Origin: Chthonobacter rhizosphaerae
GTDB lineage: Bacteria; Pseudomonadota; Alphaproteobacteria; Rhizobiales; Pleomorphomonadaceae
Direction: 5' to 3'
Assembly (NCBI RefSeq): GCF_013839525.1
Contig: NZ_JACDIS010000013.1
Coordinates: forward strand, 1-64,000
DNA length: 64,000 nucleotides
Shown here: one piece after another, positions 18,298 through 26,213 of the stretch
Layout: each line of letters begins with the position of its first letter
How positions within the stretch are numbered: the stretch's first letter is position 1
Program-made: the position numbers and the translations under genes
The notes under the pieces: model-generated
The model's input: the letters and a program-made list of their open reading frames with translations, nothing else
Databases searched by the model: none
What the model was told of the DNA's origin: nothing

Positions 18298-18555
18298 ATG
18301 TGGTATGTGCTGGCTCCGCTGATCGTCGCCCTCTACGCCTTCGTCATCCACAGCCCGACCTGGGCCTTCCTGGGCTTCATGATGGCGCAGGCGGCGCTCC
18401 TCTTCGTCGGGATTCCGGCGCGGACCCGCCGCGACGTGGACAAGCGGCTCCTGTCCTGGCTCGTCCTGTCGAGTCTCCTGGCGACCCTCGGCCTGCTCGA
18501 CGCCATGATGCCGCTCGGCGTGCGGTCGGTTCTCTACCAGCACAACATCTGGTGA
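18298..18555 (+). CDS. Small integral membrane protein, unknown function
   Basis: An 85-residue protein with three predicted helices (about 3-18, 22-40 and 50-68), beginning MWYVLAPLIVALYAF. A longer frame from 18136 exists, but its upstream part looks non-coding. The ribosome site is weak. It lies downstream of the cytochrome gene on the same strand, after a 239-bp gap holding a CTCTCCGGAGAG palindrome. I do not recognise the family. Confidence 0.5.
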   Translation: MWYVLAPLIVALYAFVIHSPTWAFLGFMMAQAALLFVGIPARTRRDVDKRLLSWLVLSSLLATLGLLDAMMPLGVRSVLYQHNIW

Positions 18556-18611
18556 AAGGCGGTCCCGGCGCTGACGTCGGTCAGACCGCCGGAGACCAGT
18601 GGGTGGGTCGT

Positions 18612-18655
18612 GCCCCTCCCGCGACGAGGCGCGGACGCCTCGTCGCGGGAGGGGC
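18612..18655. terminator. Perfect 20-bp hairpin between convergent genes
   Basis: 18612-18631 pairs without mismatch with 18636-18655 around a 4-nt loop. It sits between the small membrane protein gene and the convergent TRAP permease gene. It can act as a terminator on both strands, although no T run follows. Confidence 0.65.
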
Positions 18656-18675
18656 CACGCGGCCCGTGGCGTCGT

Positions 18676-19998
18676 CTACTGGTAGAGGAGGCTCGGCAGC
18701 CAGCTGCCGATGGCCGGGAACGTGTAGTAGAGGATCATCGAGATGAAGACCATGGCGACGAAGGGCAGGATGCCGGCGAAGATGTCCGTCAGTTCCACCC
18801 CCTTCGGCGCCACCCCCTTCAGGTAGAAGGCCGACATGGCCATCGGCGGCGTCATGAATGACGTCTGGATGTTGAGCGCCACCAGGATGCCGAAGAAGAG
18901 CGGGTCGATGCCGTAGATGTCCAGGAGCGGCAGGAAGATCGGCACGAAGATGATGATGATCTCCGTCCACTCCAGCGGCCAGCCCAGAAGGAAGATGAGC
19001 AGCTGGGCGAGGAGCAGGAACTGCAGCGGCGTGAGATCGAGGGCGGTGAACCAGGATTCCACCACGTGGTGGCCGCCGAGAAGCGCGAACACCGACGAGA
19101 AGATCCAGGAGCCGACGAACAGCCAGCAGACCATGGCGGTCGACCGGGCGGTGAGGAAGACCGCCTCCTTGAGGCCGGTCCAGGTGAGCGCCCGATAGAC
19201 GACGGCGAGCAGGATGGCGCCGAGGGCACCGATGCCGGCCGCCTCGTGGGGCGTCGCGAGGCCGAACAGGATCGCGCCCAGCACCGCCAGGATGAGAAGC
19301 GCCAGCGGGAAGAAGGAGGTGAGCAGCATCCAGGCGACCCGGCCGAAGGACACGTCGCCGAGCTGTTCCCGGCTCGGCTGCGGCGCGACCTTCGGGTTGA
19401 TCATCGCCCGGATCATCACATAGAGGATGTAGAGGCCGGCGAGCATGAGGCCCGGCAGCAGGGCCGCCGCATAGAGCCGCACGACCGACACGCCCGCCAT
19501 GGCGCCGTAGAGGATGAGCATGATGGACGGCGGGATGAGGATGCCGAGGCAGCCGCCGGCGCAGATGACGCCGCTCGCCAGCTTCTTGTCGTAGCCGGCG
19601 TTCAGCATGGCCGGCAGGGCGAGAAGGCCCATGAGGGTGACCACCGCGCCGACGATGCCGGTGGCGGTGGCGAAGAGCGCGCACGTGACGAGGCTCGCCA
19701 CCGCGAGCGACCCGGGCACGTTGCGGGCCGCGAGCTGGATGCTCTTGAACAGGCGCTCCAGGATGTTCGCCCGCTCGATCACGTAGCCCATGAACAGGAA
19801 GAGCGGCACGGAGATGAGCACGTCGTTGGACATCACCCCGTAGGTCCGCTGCACGAGCAGCGGGAAGATGGTGTCGCCGATGGCGTAGTAGCCGAACCCC
19901 ACCGAGAGCGCGACCAGCGTGAAGGCGATGGGAAAGCCGAGCAGGATCGTGCCGATGAACACGACCAGCATCAGCATGCCGATTTCGGGATTGGTCAT
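18676..19998 (-). CDS. dctM: TRAP transporter large permease
   Basis: A 440-residue membrane protein with about 12 hydrophobic segments and TRAP large-subunit (DctM) signatures (GCLGILIPPSIMLILYG; SFMTPPMAMSAFYLKG). It catalyses sodium- or proton-coupled uptake of an organic acid presented by the binding protein. The start at 19998 overlaps the stop of the small-subunit gene as ATGA, so translation is coupled. The subtype resembles the clade annotated for mannitol or chloroaromatic acids. The real substrate is unknown. Confidence 0.9.
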   Translation of the reverse strand: MTNPEIGMLMLVVFIGTILLGFPIAFTLVALSVGFGYYAIGDTIFPLLVQRTYGVMSNDVLISVPLFLFMGYVIERANILERLFKSIQLAARNVPGSLAVASLVTCALFATATGIVGAVVTLMGLLALPAMLNAGYDKKLASGVICAGGCLGILIPPSIMLILYGAMAGVSVVRLYAAALLPGLMLAGLYILYVMIRAMINPKVAPQPSREQLGDVSFGRVAWMLLTSFFPLALLILAVLGAILFGLATPHEAAGIGALGAILLAVVYRALTWTGLKEAVFLTARSTAMVCWLFVGSWIFSSVFALLGGHHVVESWFTALDLTPLQFLLLAQLLIFLLGWPLEWTEIIIIFVPIFLPLLDIYGIDPLFFGILVALNIQTSFMTPPMAMSAFYLKGVAPKGVELTDIFAGILPFVAMVFISMILYYTFPAIGSWLPSLLYQ

Positions 19999-20573
19999 CG
20001 GGCCACTCCCTCGGCGGCGTTGCGGGCGATCAGTTCCTTCTCCAGTTCCTCCACGTCGTGCTGGCGCTGCGGCCAGACGCCGGTGCGCAGGGCGATGACG
20101 CAGCGCGCCGTCTCGGCCGCGCCCTGGAGGCACAGGAAGAAGCCCGCGATCGGGATGATGGACTTGAAGTGGTAGAGCGGCGGACCGTTCGGGCTGAAGG
20201 ACGAGTGCTCGTTGATCATCCACGACAGGCGCGCGAAGCCGTAGCCGGAGTAGACGAGCGCGATCACGCCGGGAAAGAAGAACAGGATGTAGAGGACGAG
20301 ATCGAGCGACGCCTGCACCCTGACCGGGAAGAAGCGGTAGACGACGTCGCCGCGCACGTGGGCGTTCCGCGACAGCGCATAGGCGCCCGCCATCATGAAC
20401 AGCGTGCCGTAGAGGATGTAGGAGACGTCATAGGCCCAGGTGGTCGGCTGGCCGAGCACGTAGCGCACGAACACCTCGTAGCTCACCACCAGGGTGAGGA
20501 GGAGGATGCACCAGGCGAACAGCTTGCCTACGGCGCTGCTGACCTTGTCGATGAAGAGAAGGGTACGGTTCAT
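19995..20573 (-). CDS. dctQ: TRAP transporter small permease
   Basis: A 192-residue DctQ-type subunit with four membrane helices. It includes the VSYEVFVRYVLGQPTTWAYD segment typical of the family and a charged C-terminal tail. It binds the large subunit in the inner membrane. The start at 20573 (MNRTLLFIDKVSS) has no clear ribosome site. The gene is preceded by a 15-bp stem-loop that separates it from the binder gene. Confidence 0.88.
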   Translation of the reverse strand: MNRTLLFIDKVSSAVGKLFAWCILLLTLVVSYEVFVRYVLGQPTTWAYDVSYILYGTLFMMAGAYALSRNAHVRGDVVYRFFPVRVQASLDLVLYILFFFPGVIALVYSGYGFARLSWMINEHSSFSPNGPPLYHFKSIIPIAGFFLCLQGAAETARCVIALRTGVWPQRQHDVEELEKELIARNAAEGVAR

Positions 20574-20608
20574 AGGAAAGGGACCGGCGGTTCGGTTGCG
20601 CGCGGCGG

Positions 20609-20655
20609 CGGCAGGCGCCGGAGAGCGGCCGGAAGCCACCCTCCGGCGCCTGCCG
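20609..20655 (-). promoter_or_regulatory. 15-bp stem-loop between TRAP binder and permease genes
   Basis: 20609-20623 is fully complementary to 20641-20655, with a 17-nt loop. It lies in the 104-bp gap between dctP and dctQ, the same relative place as the stem-loops behind tctC. Likely roles are mRNA protection or partial attenuation. Confidence 0.6.
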
Positions 20656-20677
20656 GACGCGTCCATCGATGAAGAGA

Positions 20678-21817
20678 TCAGCCGTGGAAGTGCTGGTACG
20701 CCTGGGCGCGGGGCACTTCCCACTCCAGTTCGAAGCCGACCACGTCCTTCGCCCAGGCCTTCTGGCTGTCGACCACCTTCTTGAAGAAGGGATCGGCGGA
20801 CAGCTGGTCGACCACCTGGGTCCAGGCGTCGAGCTGCGCCTGCAGCACCGTGTCGGGGGTCTTGACGACGTTGACGCCCGCGTCCTTGAGGGCCTGCAGG
20901 TCCTTCGGATAGCGCGACATGGCCTTCCAGACCATGTCGGACGAGGCCGCGTCGGCCGCCACCTTCAGGATCTGCTTCACCTCGTCGCCGAGGCTGTCGA
21001 GCTTCGTCTTGTTGTAGATGACCTCGAAGCACTCGCTGCCCTGGTGGTAGCTCTGCACCATGTAGGTCTTGGACACGTCGGAGAAGCCGAGCAGCCGGTC
21101 GGAGGTCGGGTTGTTGAACTCCGCGCCGTCCAGGAGGCCGCGGTCCATGGCGGGCACGATGTCGGCGGCGCCCATGATGGTGACGGCGACGCCCATCACC
21201 TGGTTCATGTCGGCGGCGAGGCCGTTGGTGCGGTACTTCAGGTTCTTCAGGTCGTCCGGAGAGGCGATCTCCTTCTTGAACCAGCCGAGCGGCTGGGTCG
21301 GCATCGGGGCCATCAGGTAGCCGGCGAGATCGAGGCCGAGCACCTGCTGGACGAGCTCGTCATAGAGCGCCTGGCCGCCGCCATAGCGGATCCAGCCGAG
21401 CATCTGGTTGGCGTTCCAGCCGAAGGCCGGCGGCGTCGCGAACAGCGAGAAGGCCTTGTTCTTGCCGTACCAGTAGCCGGCGACGCCGTGGCCGCCGTCG
21501 AGGGCGCCGGCGATGATGGCGTCCTGCAACTGGAGGGCGCCCACCACCGCGCCGGCGGGCAGAAGCTCCAGGGTCAGCCGGCCGCCGGACAGGCCGTTGA
21601 CGATGTTGACGTAGTCCTGGGCGAACTCGTGGAAGATGTCGCGTGACGGCCAGGTGCTCTGGAACCTGAGGGTCGTGCCCTGGGCACGGGCGACGTTCGG
21701 CATCGCGACGCCGGTCGCGACGGCCCCGGTCGCGGCGACCGCGCCGGCGAGAAAGGTCCGACGCGTCTTGGTGGCCGGAGCCGGAGCCGCGGATGCCGGC
21801 TTGTCATCATTATGCAT
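20678..21817 (-). CDS. dctP: TRAP transporter solute-binding protein
   Basis: A 379-residue DctP-family binder. It begins with a twin-arginine type signal (TKTRRTFLAGAVAATG..., cleavage near ARAQ), so it may be exported folded by Tat. The mature part starts TTLRFQSTWPSRDIFHEFAQ and carries the conserved central Arg region (LKYRTNGLAADM). ATG 21817 has GGAGGAG 6 nt upstream. It captures an organic acid in the periplasm for DctQM. It is the first gene of the operon, divergent from the rhodanese gene. Confidence 0.9.
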   Translation of the reverse strand: MHNDDKPASAAPAPATKTRRTFLAGAVAATGAVATGVAMPNVARAQGTTLRFQSTWPSRDIFHEFAQDYVNIVNGLSGGRLTLELLPAGAVVGALQLQDAIIAGALDGGHGVAGYWYGKNKAFSLFATPPAFGWNANQMLGWIRYGGGQALYDELVQQVLGLDLAGYLMAPMPTQPLGWFKKEIASPDDLKNLKYRTNGLAADMNQVMGVAVTIMGAADIVPAMDRGLLDGAEFNNPTSDRLLGFSDVSKTYMVQSYHQGSECFEVIYNKTKLDSLGDEVKQILKVAADAASSDMVWKAMSRYPKDLQALKDAGVNVVKTPDTVLQAQLDAWTQVVDQLSADPFFKKVVDSQKAWAKDVVGFELEWEVPRAQAYQHFHG

Positions 21818-22212
21818 GAAGCACTCCTCCCTGACACAGTCCTCGGATCGTCGCCGCTGCGTCATGGCCGACTGTTCTTCGCATATGCGGGATGTCCCTT
21901 GCTCTTTGGCATGTTCTCCGCTTATGCTGCAAAGCAACATCGGCCTTCGGTGTTGGTCATCTTGGCGAGTCTTTTTGCGACGATCCCCGGAAGGATACAC
22001 GGAGACGGACGCTTCGCTCCGCAGAACTGCGCCTAGGCATTTAGACTATTCGAATTAGACAGTCCAAACGGCGTTATAATCTGCAATGTGACATCGCATG
22101 GCGGGGCCGGCCGGGCGCTCAAGGCCGCTGACGCGGCGCACGAGTTCACCTGCGCCGGTTGGCCGTGATACCCTCGCCGGTGGCGGCGGAGCGGCGTACA
22201 CGGGAGAGTGTC
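21818..22212. other. Divergent intergenic region, dctP / rhodanese
   Basis: AT-rich for this genome (21880-22090). It holds a perfect TATAAT (22075-22080) for rightward transcription, but its -35 region is weak (GAATTA at 17-nt spacing). Two ATTAGAC/TTTAGAC-like copies lie near 22040-22060. The dctP promoter must also be here. No gene was seen. Confidence 0.5.
22052..22080 (+). promoter_or_regulatory. Candidate promoter of the rhodanese gene
   Basis: A consensus TATAAT -10 (22075-22080) has only a poor -35 (GAATTA, 22052-22057) at 17 nt. An activator or extended -10 use is possible. The leader to the ATG would be about 125 nt. Confidence 0.4.
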
Positions 22213-22593
22213 ATGGCCAGATCGGTGAAGGACTTCGTCAGCGAGGCGAACGCGGTGGTGCCGAAGCTCACGCCCGAGGAGGCGGCCGAGCGCATGACCT
22301 CCGGCGACGTGCTGGTGGTGGACGTGCGGGACGCCAACGAGGTGGAAGCGACCGGCAAGCTGAAGGGCGCGCTCAACGTGTCGAGGGGCATGCTGGAGTT
22401 CCGGGCCGATCCGGAGAGCAGCTACTACAACCCGGAATTCCGCAAGGACCGCACCATCCTGCTCCATTGCGCGGCCGGCGGGCGGTCCGCCATGTCGGGC
22501 AAGGTGCTGAAGGACATGGGCTACACGGACGTCTACAACATCGGCGGCTTCACCGACCTCGCCGCCTGCGGGATCGAGGTGGAGAAGGCCTGA
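22213..22593 (+). CDS. Rhodanese-like sulfurtransferase
   Basis: A 126-residue single rhodanese domain. The active-site loop is CAAGGRS with Cys86, and the upstream DVRD motif (37-40) is intact. Such proteins move sulfane sulfur through a cysteine persulfide. The six-residue loop is of the sulfurtransferase size class rather than the longer phosphatase one. ATG 22213 follows GGGAGA; an in-frame ATG at 22159 has no site. No signal peptide, so it is cytoplasmic. No sulfur-metabolism gene is adjacent. Confidence 0.9.
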   Translation: MARSVKDFVSEANAVVPKLTPEEAAERMTSGDVLVVDVRDANEVEATGKLKGALNVSRGMLEFRADPESSYYNPEFRKDRTILLHCAAGGRSAMSGKVLKDMGYTDVYNIGGFTDLAACGIEVEKA

Positions 22594-22678
22594 GGCGGCG
22601 GGCGCGGGTCCGGCCGGGCGGGGCGGCCGGCCGGTCGCCCCGGACGATCCGGAGCGCCGGCGCGACCGCCGCGACGCG

Positions 22679-23608
22679 TCAGACCACGATGGTGGTGACG
22701 ATCACCAGCGTGTCCGGGTTCACGATCACGATCCGGCCGTCGGCCAGGATGAAGAAGACGTAGCGGCGGTAGGCCGGCACGATCTCGACGATCCGGGGCG
22801 GCAGGGGATGGAGCTCGATGGTCCGCGGGACCGTGGTGCCGACGGTGACCTCGATATCGATGTCGGTGACCGGCTCCACGTCGACCTCGCGGATCACCGT
22901 GGTGATCTCGGTCTTCTGCTCGACAGACAGGTTGACGGACGCCGCCTCGGAGGAGCTTTCGCCCGTGGTGGACTGTTCGGTCTCGGTGGTCTCGCTCGAC
23001 GCGTCGCCGGTGGACTGGTCCGCATCGTCGCCGGTGGTCGCCTGATCGGGCGTGTCCGTCGACCCGCCGGACGCGGCGTCGCCGCCTTCGCTATCCTCGC
23101 CCGACTGGCCGGACGAGCCGCCCTCCGTCTCCGCGCCGGTGGTGGCGCCGGCCTCGCCGGACGACGAGCCACCCTCGGTGTTCTCGCCCGACTGGCCGGT
23201 CGTCTCGGTGGCGGCGTCGCCGGACCCGGACTGGGTGGCCGCGCCCTCGCCGGTCGTCGCGCCGGAGGAACCGGAACCGCCCTCCCCGGCAGCAGCGCCG
23301 CCCGTGTCCTGCCCGCTCTCGGTGGAAGCGCCACCGCTCGAGCCCTCGGGCAGCGGCTGGCCGGCCGAGCCGCTCGCCGAAGCGCCGGCTTCCGCACCCG
23401 CGCCTCCCGAGGTCGCGCTCCCCGAGGTCGTCGCGGACGCGTCCGCGCCGCCCTCGGCGGAGGAGCCGCCGGAGTCGCCCGGGCACCGGCCGGGCGCGCA
23501 GGGCTGGGCGGAGCCGCCGGAGCCGGCGGAACCGGCATCCTGGGCGATGGTCGGGGTCGCAAGGAGGAGGACGACGGACGAGACAGCCGTGAGCAGGATT
23601 TTGTTCAT
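22679..23608 (-). CDS. DUF1236 secreted protein with long Ser/Gly/Thr-rich region
   Basis: A 309-residue protein. It has a signal peptide (cleavage near TIAQ), then about 190 residues of Ser/Gly/Ala/Thr/Glu low-complexity sequence. The C-terminal 80 residues hold one DUF1236 unit (RIVEIVPAYRRYVFFILADGR, IVIVNPDTL). DUF1236 is common in Hyphomicrobiales envelopes and its function is unknown. The disordered acidic region could act as a periplasmic spacer. ATG 23608 is preferred because GGAGG lies 8 nt upstream. The two cysteines near the mature start (CAPGRC) could form a disulfide. Confidence 0.8.
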   Translation of the reverse strand: MNKILLTAVSSVVLLLATPTIAQDAGSAGSGGSAQPCAPGRCPGDSGGSSAEGGADASATTSGSATSGGAGAEAGASASGSAGQPLPEGSSGGASTESGQDTGGAAAGEGGSGSSGATTGEGAATQSGSGDAATETTGQSGENTEGGSSSGEAGATTGAETEGGSSGQSGEDSEGGDAASGGSTDTPDQATTGDDADQSTGDASSETTETEQSTTGESSSEAASVNLSVEQKTEITTVIREVDVEPVTDIDIEVTVGTTVPRTIELHPLPPRIVEIVPAYRRYVFFILADGRIVIVNPDTLVIVTTIVV

Positions 23609-23707
23609 GACATGCACCTCCAGAATAGTGGGCCTGTCTGATGAACGGCGCAGGCGGGCGCCGAATTCCGGCTGCTCGCGGAGAGGGCGGGTGAAGCGGC
23701 CGGCCGC

Positions 23708-26065
23708 TCAACGCTCGCAGATGCGGCGCGGGCCGCGCCAGGGCTGGTAGGTGCAGTCGCTCGCCCGGAACGACCTGTAGGCGCGGCTGCACAGGTCGAC
23801 GTTGCAGGCGCGGGGAGGCTCGAACGTGTCCACCACGTCGCCGCCGTCGTCGAGCACGGCGAGCGGCGGGTCGGCCGGCTCGTCGCGGCGGTCGGCCTCG
23901 CGCATGAAGGCGCGCCAGATCTCCGCCGGCAGTTCGCCGCCGGTGATCTCCTTCATGGGCTCGCCCTTGTCGTTGCCCACCCAGACGCCGACCACCAGAT
24001 CCTCGGTGAAGCCGACGAACCAGGCGTCGCGATAGTTCTGGCTCGTGCCCGTCTTGCCGGCGGCCGGGCGGTCGAGGCGGGCGCGGCGGCCGGTGCCGCG
24101 CTCCACGGTGAGGCCGAGCATGGCGGCGAGTTCCTCGGCGATCGGCCCGAGCTCGACGGTCGGCGGCTTCACCGGCCCGACGGGCGTCCAGTCGTCGGCG
24201 CCCGGCGGGCTGGTCGCCTCGATGCCCCAGGGCTCGACGGGCGCGACGCCGGCCCGGACGGACGCGTAGGCGCCCGTGATGTCGAGCAGCGTCGTCTCCG
24301 ACGTGCCGAGGGCGAGGCTCGGCGTCTCGGTGAGCGGCGCGTCGATCCCGAGTTCGCGGGCCGCGGCCGCGACCTTGTCGATGCCGACCTCCATGGCGAG
24401 CCGCACGAAGGCCGCGTTGAGCGACCGGGCGAAGGCCTCGGCGATGGAGACCTCGCCGAAATAGCGGCCGGAGTGGTTCTGCGGCGTCCAGCCGTCCACG
24501 TCGACCGGGCGGTCGAGGACGCGGTCGAGGGGCGAGAAGCCCTCCTTCAGGGCCGCGTAGGTGACGAAGAGCTTGAAGGTGGAGCCCGGCTGGCGGAGCG
24601 CGCTGGCAGCCCGGTTGTAGGTGGACGCCGCGAAGTCGCGGCCGCCCACCATGGCCAGGATGGCGCCGTCCGGCCGGAGCGCCACGAGCGCCGCCTCCGA
24701 TGCGCCTGCCGCCTTGCCGCGTCTTTTCAGGGCGTCGCCGACCACGGTCTCGGCGATCCGCTGCAGCGCCGGATCGAGCGTGGTGCGCACCTCCACGTCG
24801 GCCCCGGCGCGCGCCGCGAGGGCGGCGGCGTCCTTGGCGACCCAGTCGGCGAACCACGTGCCGGCCGGCCGGCGGACCGGCGAGATCCGGTCGAGCTCGG
24901 CCGAGGCGGCTTCGGCTTCCTCCGGCGTCAGGGCGCCGGTCTCCACCATGGCGCCGAGGACGGTGCGGGCGCGGGACCGGGCGGCGTCGAGGTTCGACAC
25001 CGGGTTGAGGGTGGACGGCGCGCGGATGAGCCCGGCCAGGATGGCGCTTTCGGCGACCGAGAGATCGGCCACGTCCTTGCCGAAGTAGACCTCCGCCGCG
25101 GCCGGGAAGCCCCGCGCACCCTGGCCGAGGTAGATGGCGTTCAGATAGCGCGTCAGGATCTCGTCCTTGCCGAGAGAGACTTCCGCCCGGAGCGCGAGGG
25201 CGAGCTCCTGGATCTTGCGCCGGAAGGTCCGGTCGTGGTCGAGGGCGGTGACCTTGACCAGCTGCTGGGTGATGGTGCTGCCGCCCTCCACCACGCCGCC
25301 GGCCTGGAGGTTTCTGAACGCCGCGCGCGCGATGCCGCGCAGGTCCACGCCGAAATGGCTCCAGAACCGCCGGTCCTCGATGGCGAGAACCGCGTCGACC
25401 AGATGGGCGGGGACGTCCCCGGCCCGGGCGTAGCGGCCGACCACCTCGCCGGCGGGCGACAGCCGGTCGCCGTCGGCGGTGCGCAGCAGCGCGACCGCCT
25501 GCCCGCCCGGGCGGTCCAGGGCCTCCACCGAGACGCCGGTGAACACGAAGGCGGCCGACGCCGCGACGCCGACCAGCGCCAGGGCGAGAAGGGCGAGAAG
25601 GGCGAGCGCCGCGACGGCGGGTCGGGGGAGCGCCAGGGCCCGGCGCGCCCTGGCCGGCCGGGGCGGCGCGGCTGCGCCGGATCGCGTGGCGGGGCTGGCC
25701 ATCCCGGTCGCGGGGGCCGGCGCGGCCGGGATGGCCGCAGCGGCGGGCGTCGCCGGCGTGATCGGCCCGGCGGCCGTGCCCGGCCGGGGCCCGGGGCGCC
25801 GCGCCGCGGCCGCGGACCGCCCGGCTTCGATGGCGGACCGCCAGGCCTCGACGGCGGACCGCCCCGCGGCGGCGGCCGACCGGCCGGTGCCTGCGGCGGA
25901 CCGCCCGGCGCGGGCGCCGGCGTCGCTGGCGAGCGCGTACAGGTGACGTCCCCACCGGACGATGTCGCGGGCGAGCGACCGGAGGAAGGCAAGAAAGAGG
26001 ACCCGTGTGCTGTCGTTTCGCCGCGGGCCCGGGGTGCGGTCGCGGTCGTCCCTGACGTCGAACAT
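23708..26065 (-). CDS. Class A penicillin-binding protein with BA14K-like C-terminus
   Basis: A 785-residue bifunctional peptidoglycan synthase. An N-terminal tail has repeated GRSA units (about 54-88). A membrane anchor follows (about 150-177), then a GT51 glycosyltransferase domain with its catalytic Glu in EDRRFWSHFG (about 230). The transpeptidase carries STFK, SLN and KTGTS motifs. The last 35 residues (CNVDLCSRAYRSF...CTYQPW...RRIC) look like a BA14K-type motif rich in paired cysteines, a module known from small Hyphomicrobiales envelope proteins. It would polymerise and cross-link cell wall in the periplasm. Start 26065 is the more likely of two Met codons. Confidence 0.88.
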   Translation of the reverse strand: MFDVRDDRDRTPGPRRNDSTRVLFLAFLRSLARDIVRWGRHLYALASDAGARAGRSAAGTGRSAAAAGRSAVEAWRSAIEAGRSAAAARRPGPRPGTAAGPITPATPAAAAIPAAPAPATGMASPATRSGAAAPPRPARARRALALPRPAVAALALLALLALALVGVAASAAFVFTGVSVEALDRPGGQAVALLRTADGDRLSPAGEVVGRYARAGDVPAHLVDAVLAIEDRRFWSHFGVDLRGIARAAFRNLQAGGVVEGGSTITQQLVKVTALDHDRTFRRKIQELALALRAEVSLGKDEILTRYLNAIYLGQGARGFPAAAEVYFGKDVADLSVAESAILAGLIRAPSTLNPVSNLDAARSRARTVLGAMVETGALTPEEAEAASAELDRISPVRRPAGTWFADWVAKDAAALAARAGADVEVRTTLDPALQRIAETVVGDALKRRGKAAGASEAALVALRPDGAILAMVGGRDFAASTYNRAASALRQPGSTFKLFVTYAALKEGFSPLDRVLDRPVDVDGWTPQNHSGRYFGEVSIAEAFARSLNAAFVRLAMEVGIDKVAAAARELGIDAPLTETPSLALGTSETTLLDITGAYASVRAGVAPVEPWGIEATSPPGADDWTPVGPVKPPTVELGPIAEELAAMLGLTVERGTGRRARLDRPAAGKTGTSQNYRDAWFVGFTEDLVVGVWVGNDKGEPMKEITGGELPAEIWRAFMREADRRDEPADPPLAVLDDGGDVVDTFEPPRACNVDLCSRAYRSFRASDCTYQPWRGPRRICER

Positions 26066-26213
26066 GCGACCCTGCCTGCATGCCCCGTGAGGAAACCGGG
26101 ACACCGGGACAGGGTTCCGACCGGTGGCGGAGAGACGCGCCGGGGCGGGGCCGCTTGGCGCGGCTTGGCAAGCCGGACCGGGCCCGGCCTGTCCGCCGGC
26201 CGGAAACCCGCCG

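Noticed and set aside
22679..23608. CRISPR-like or surface-repeat array in the Ser/Gly-rich gene
   Set aside because: The repeats are irregular codon-level low complexity without constant spacers, within an exported DUF1236 protein.
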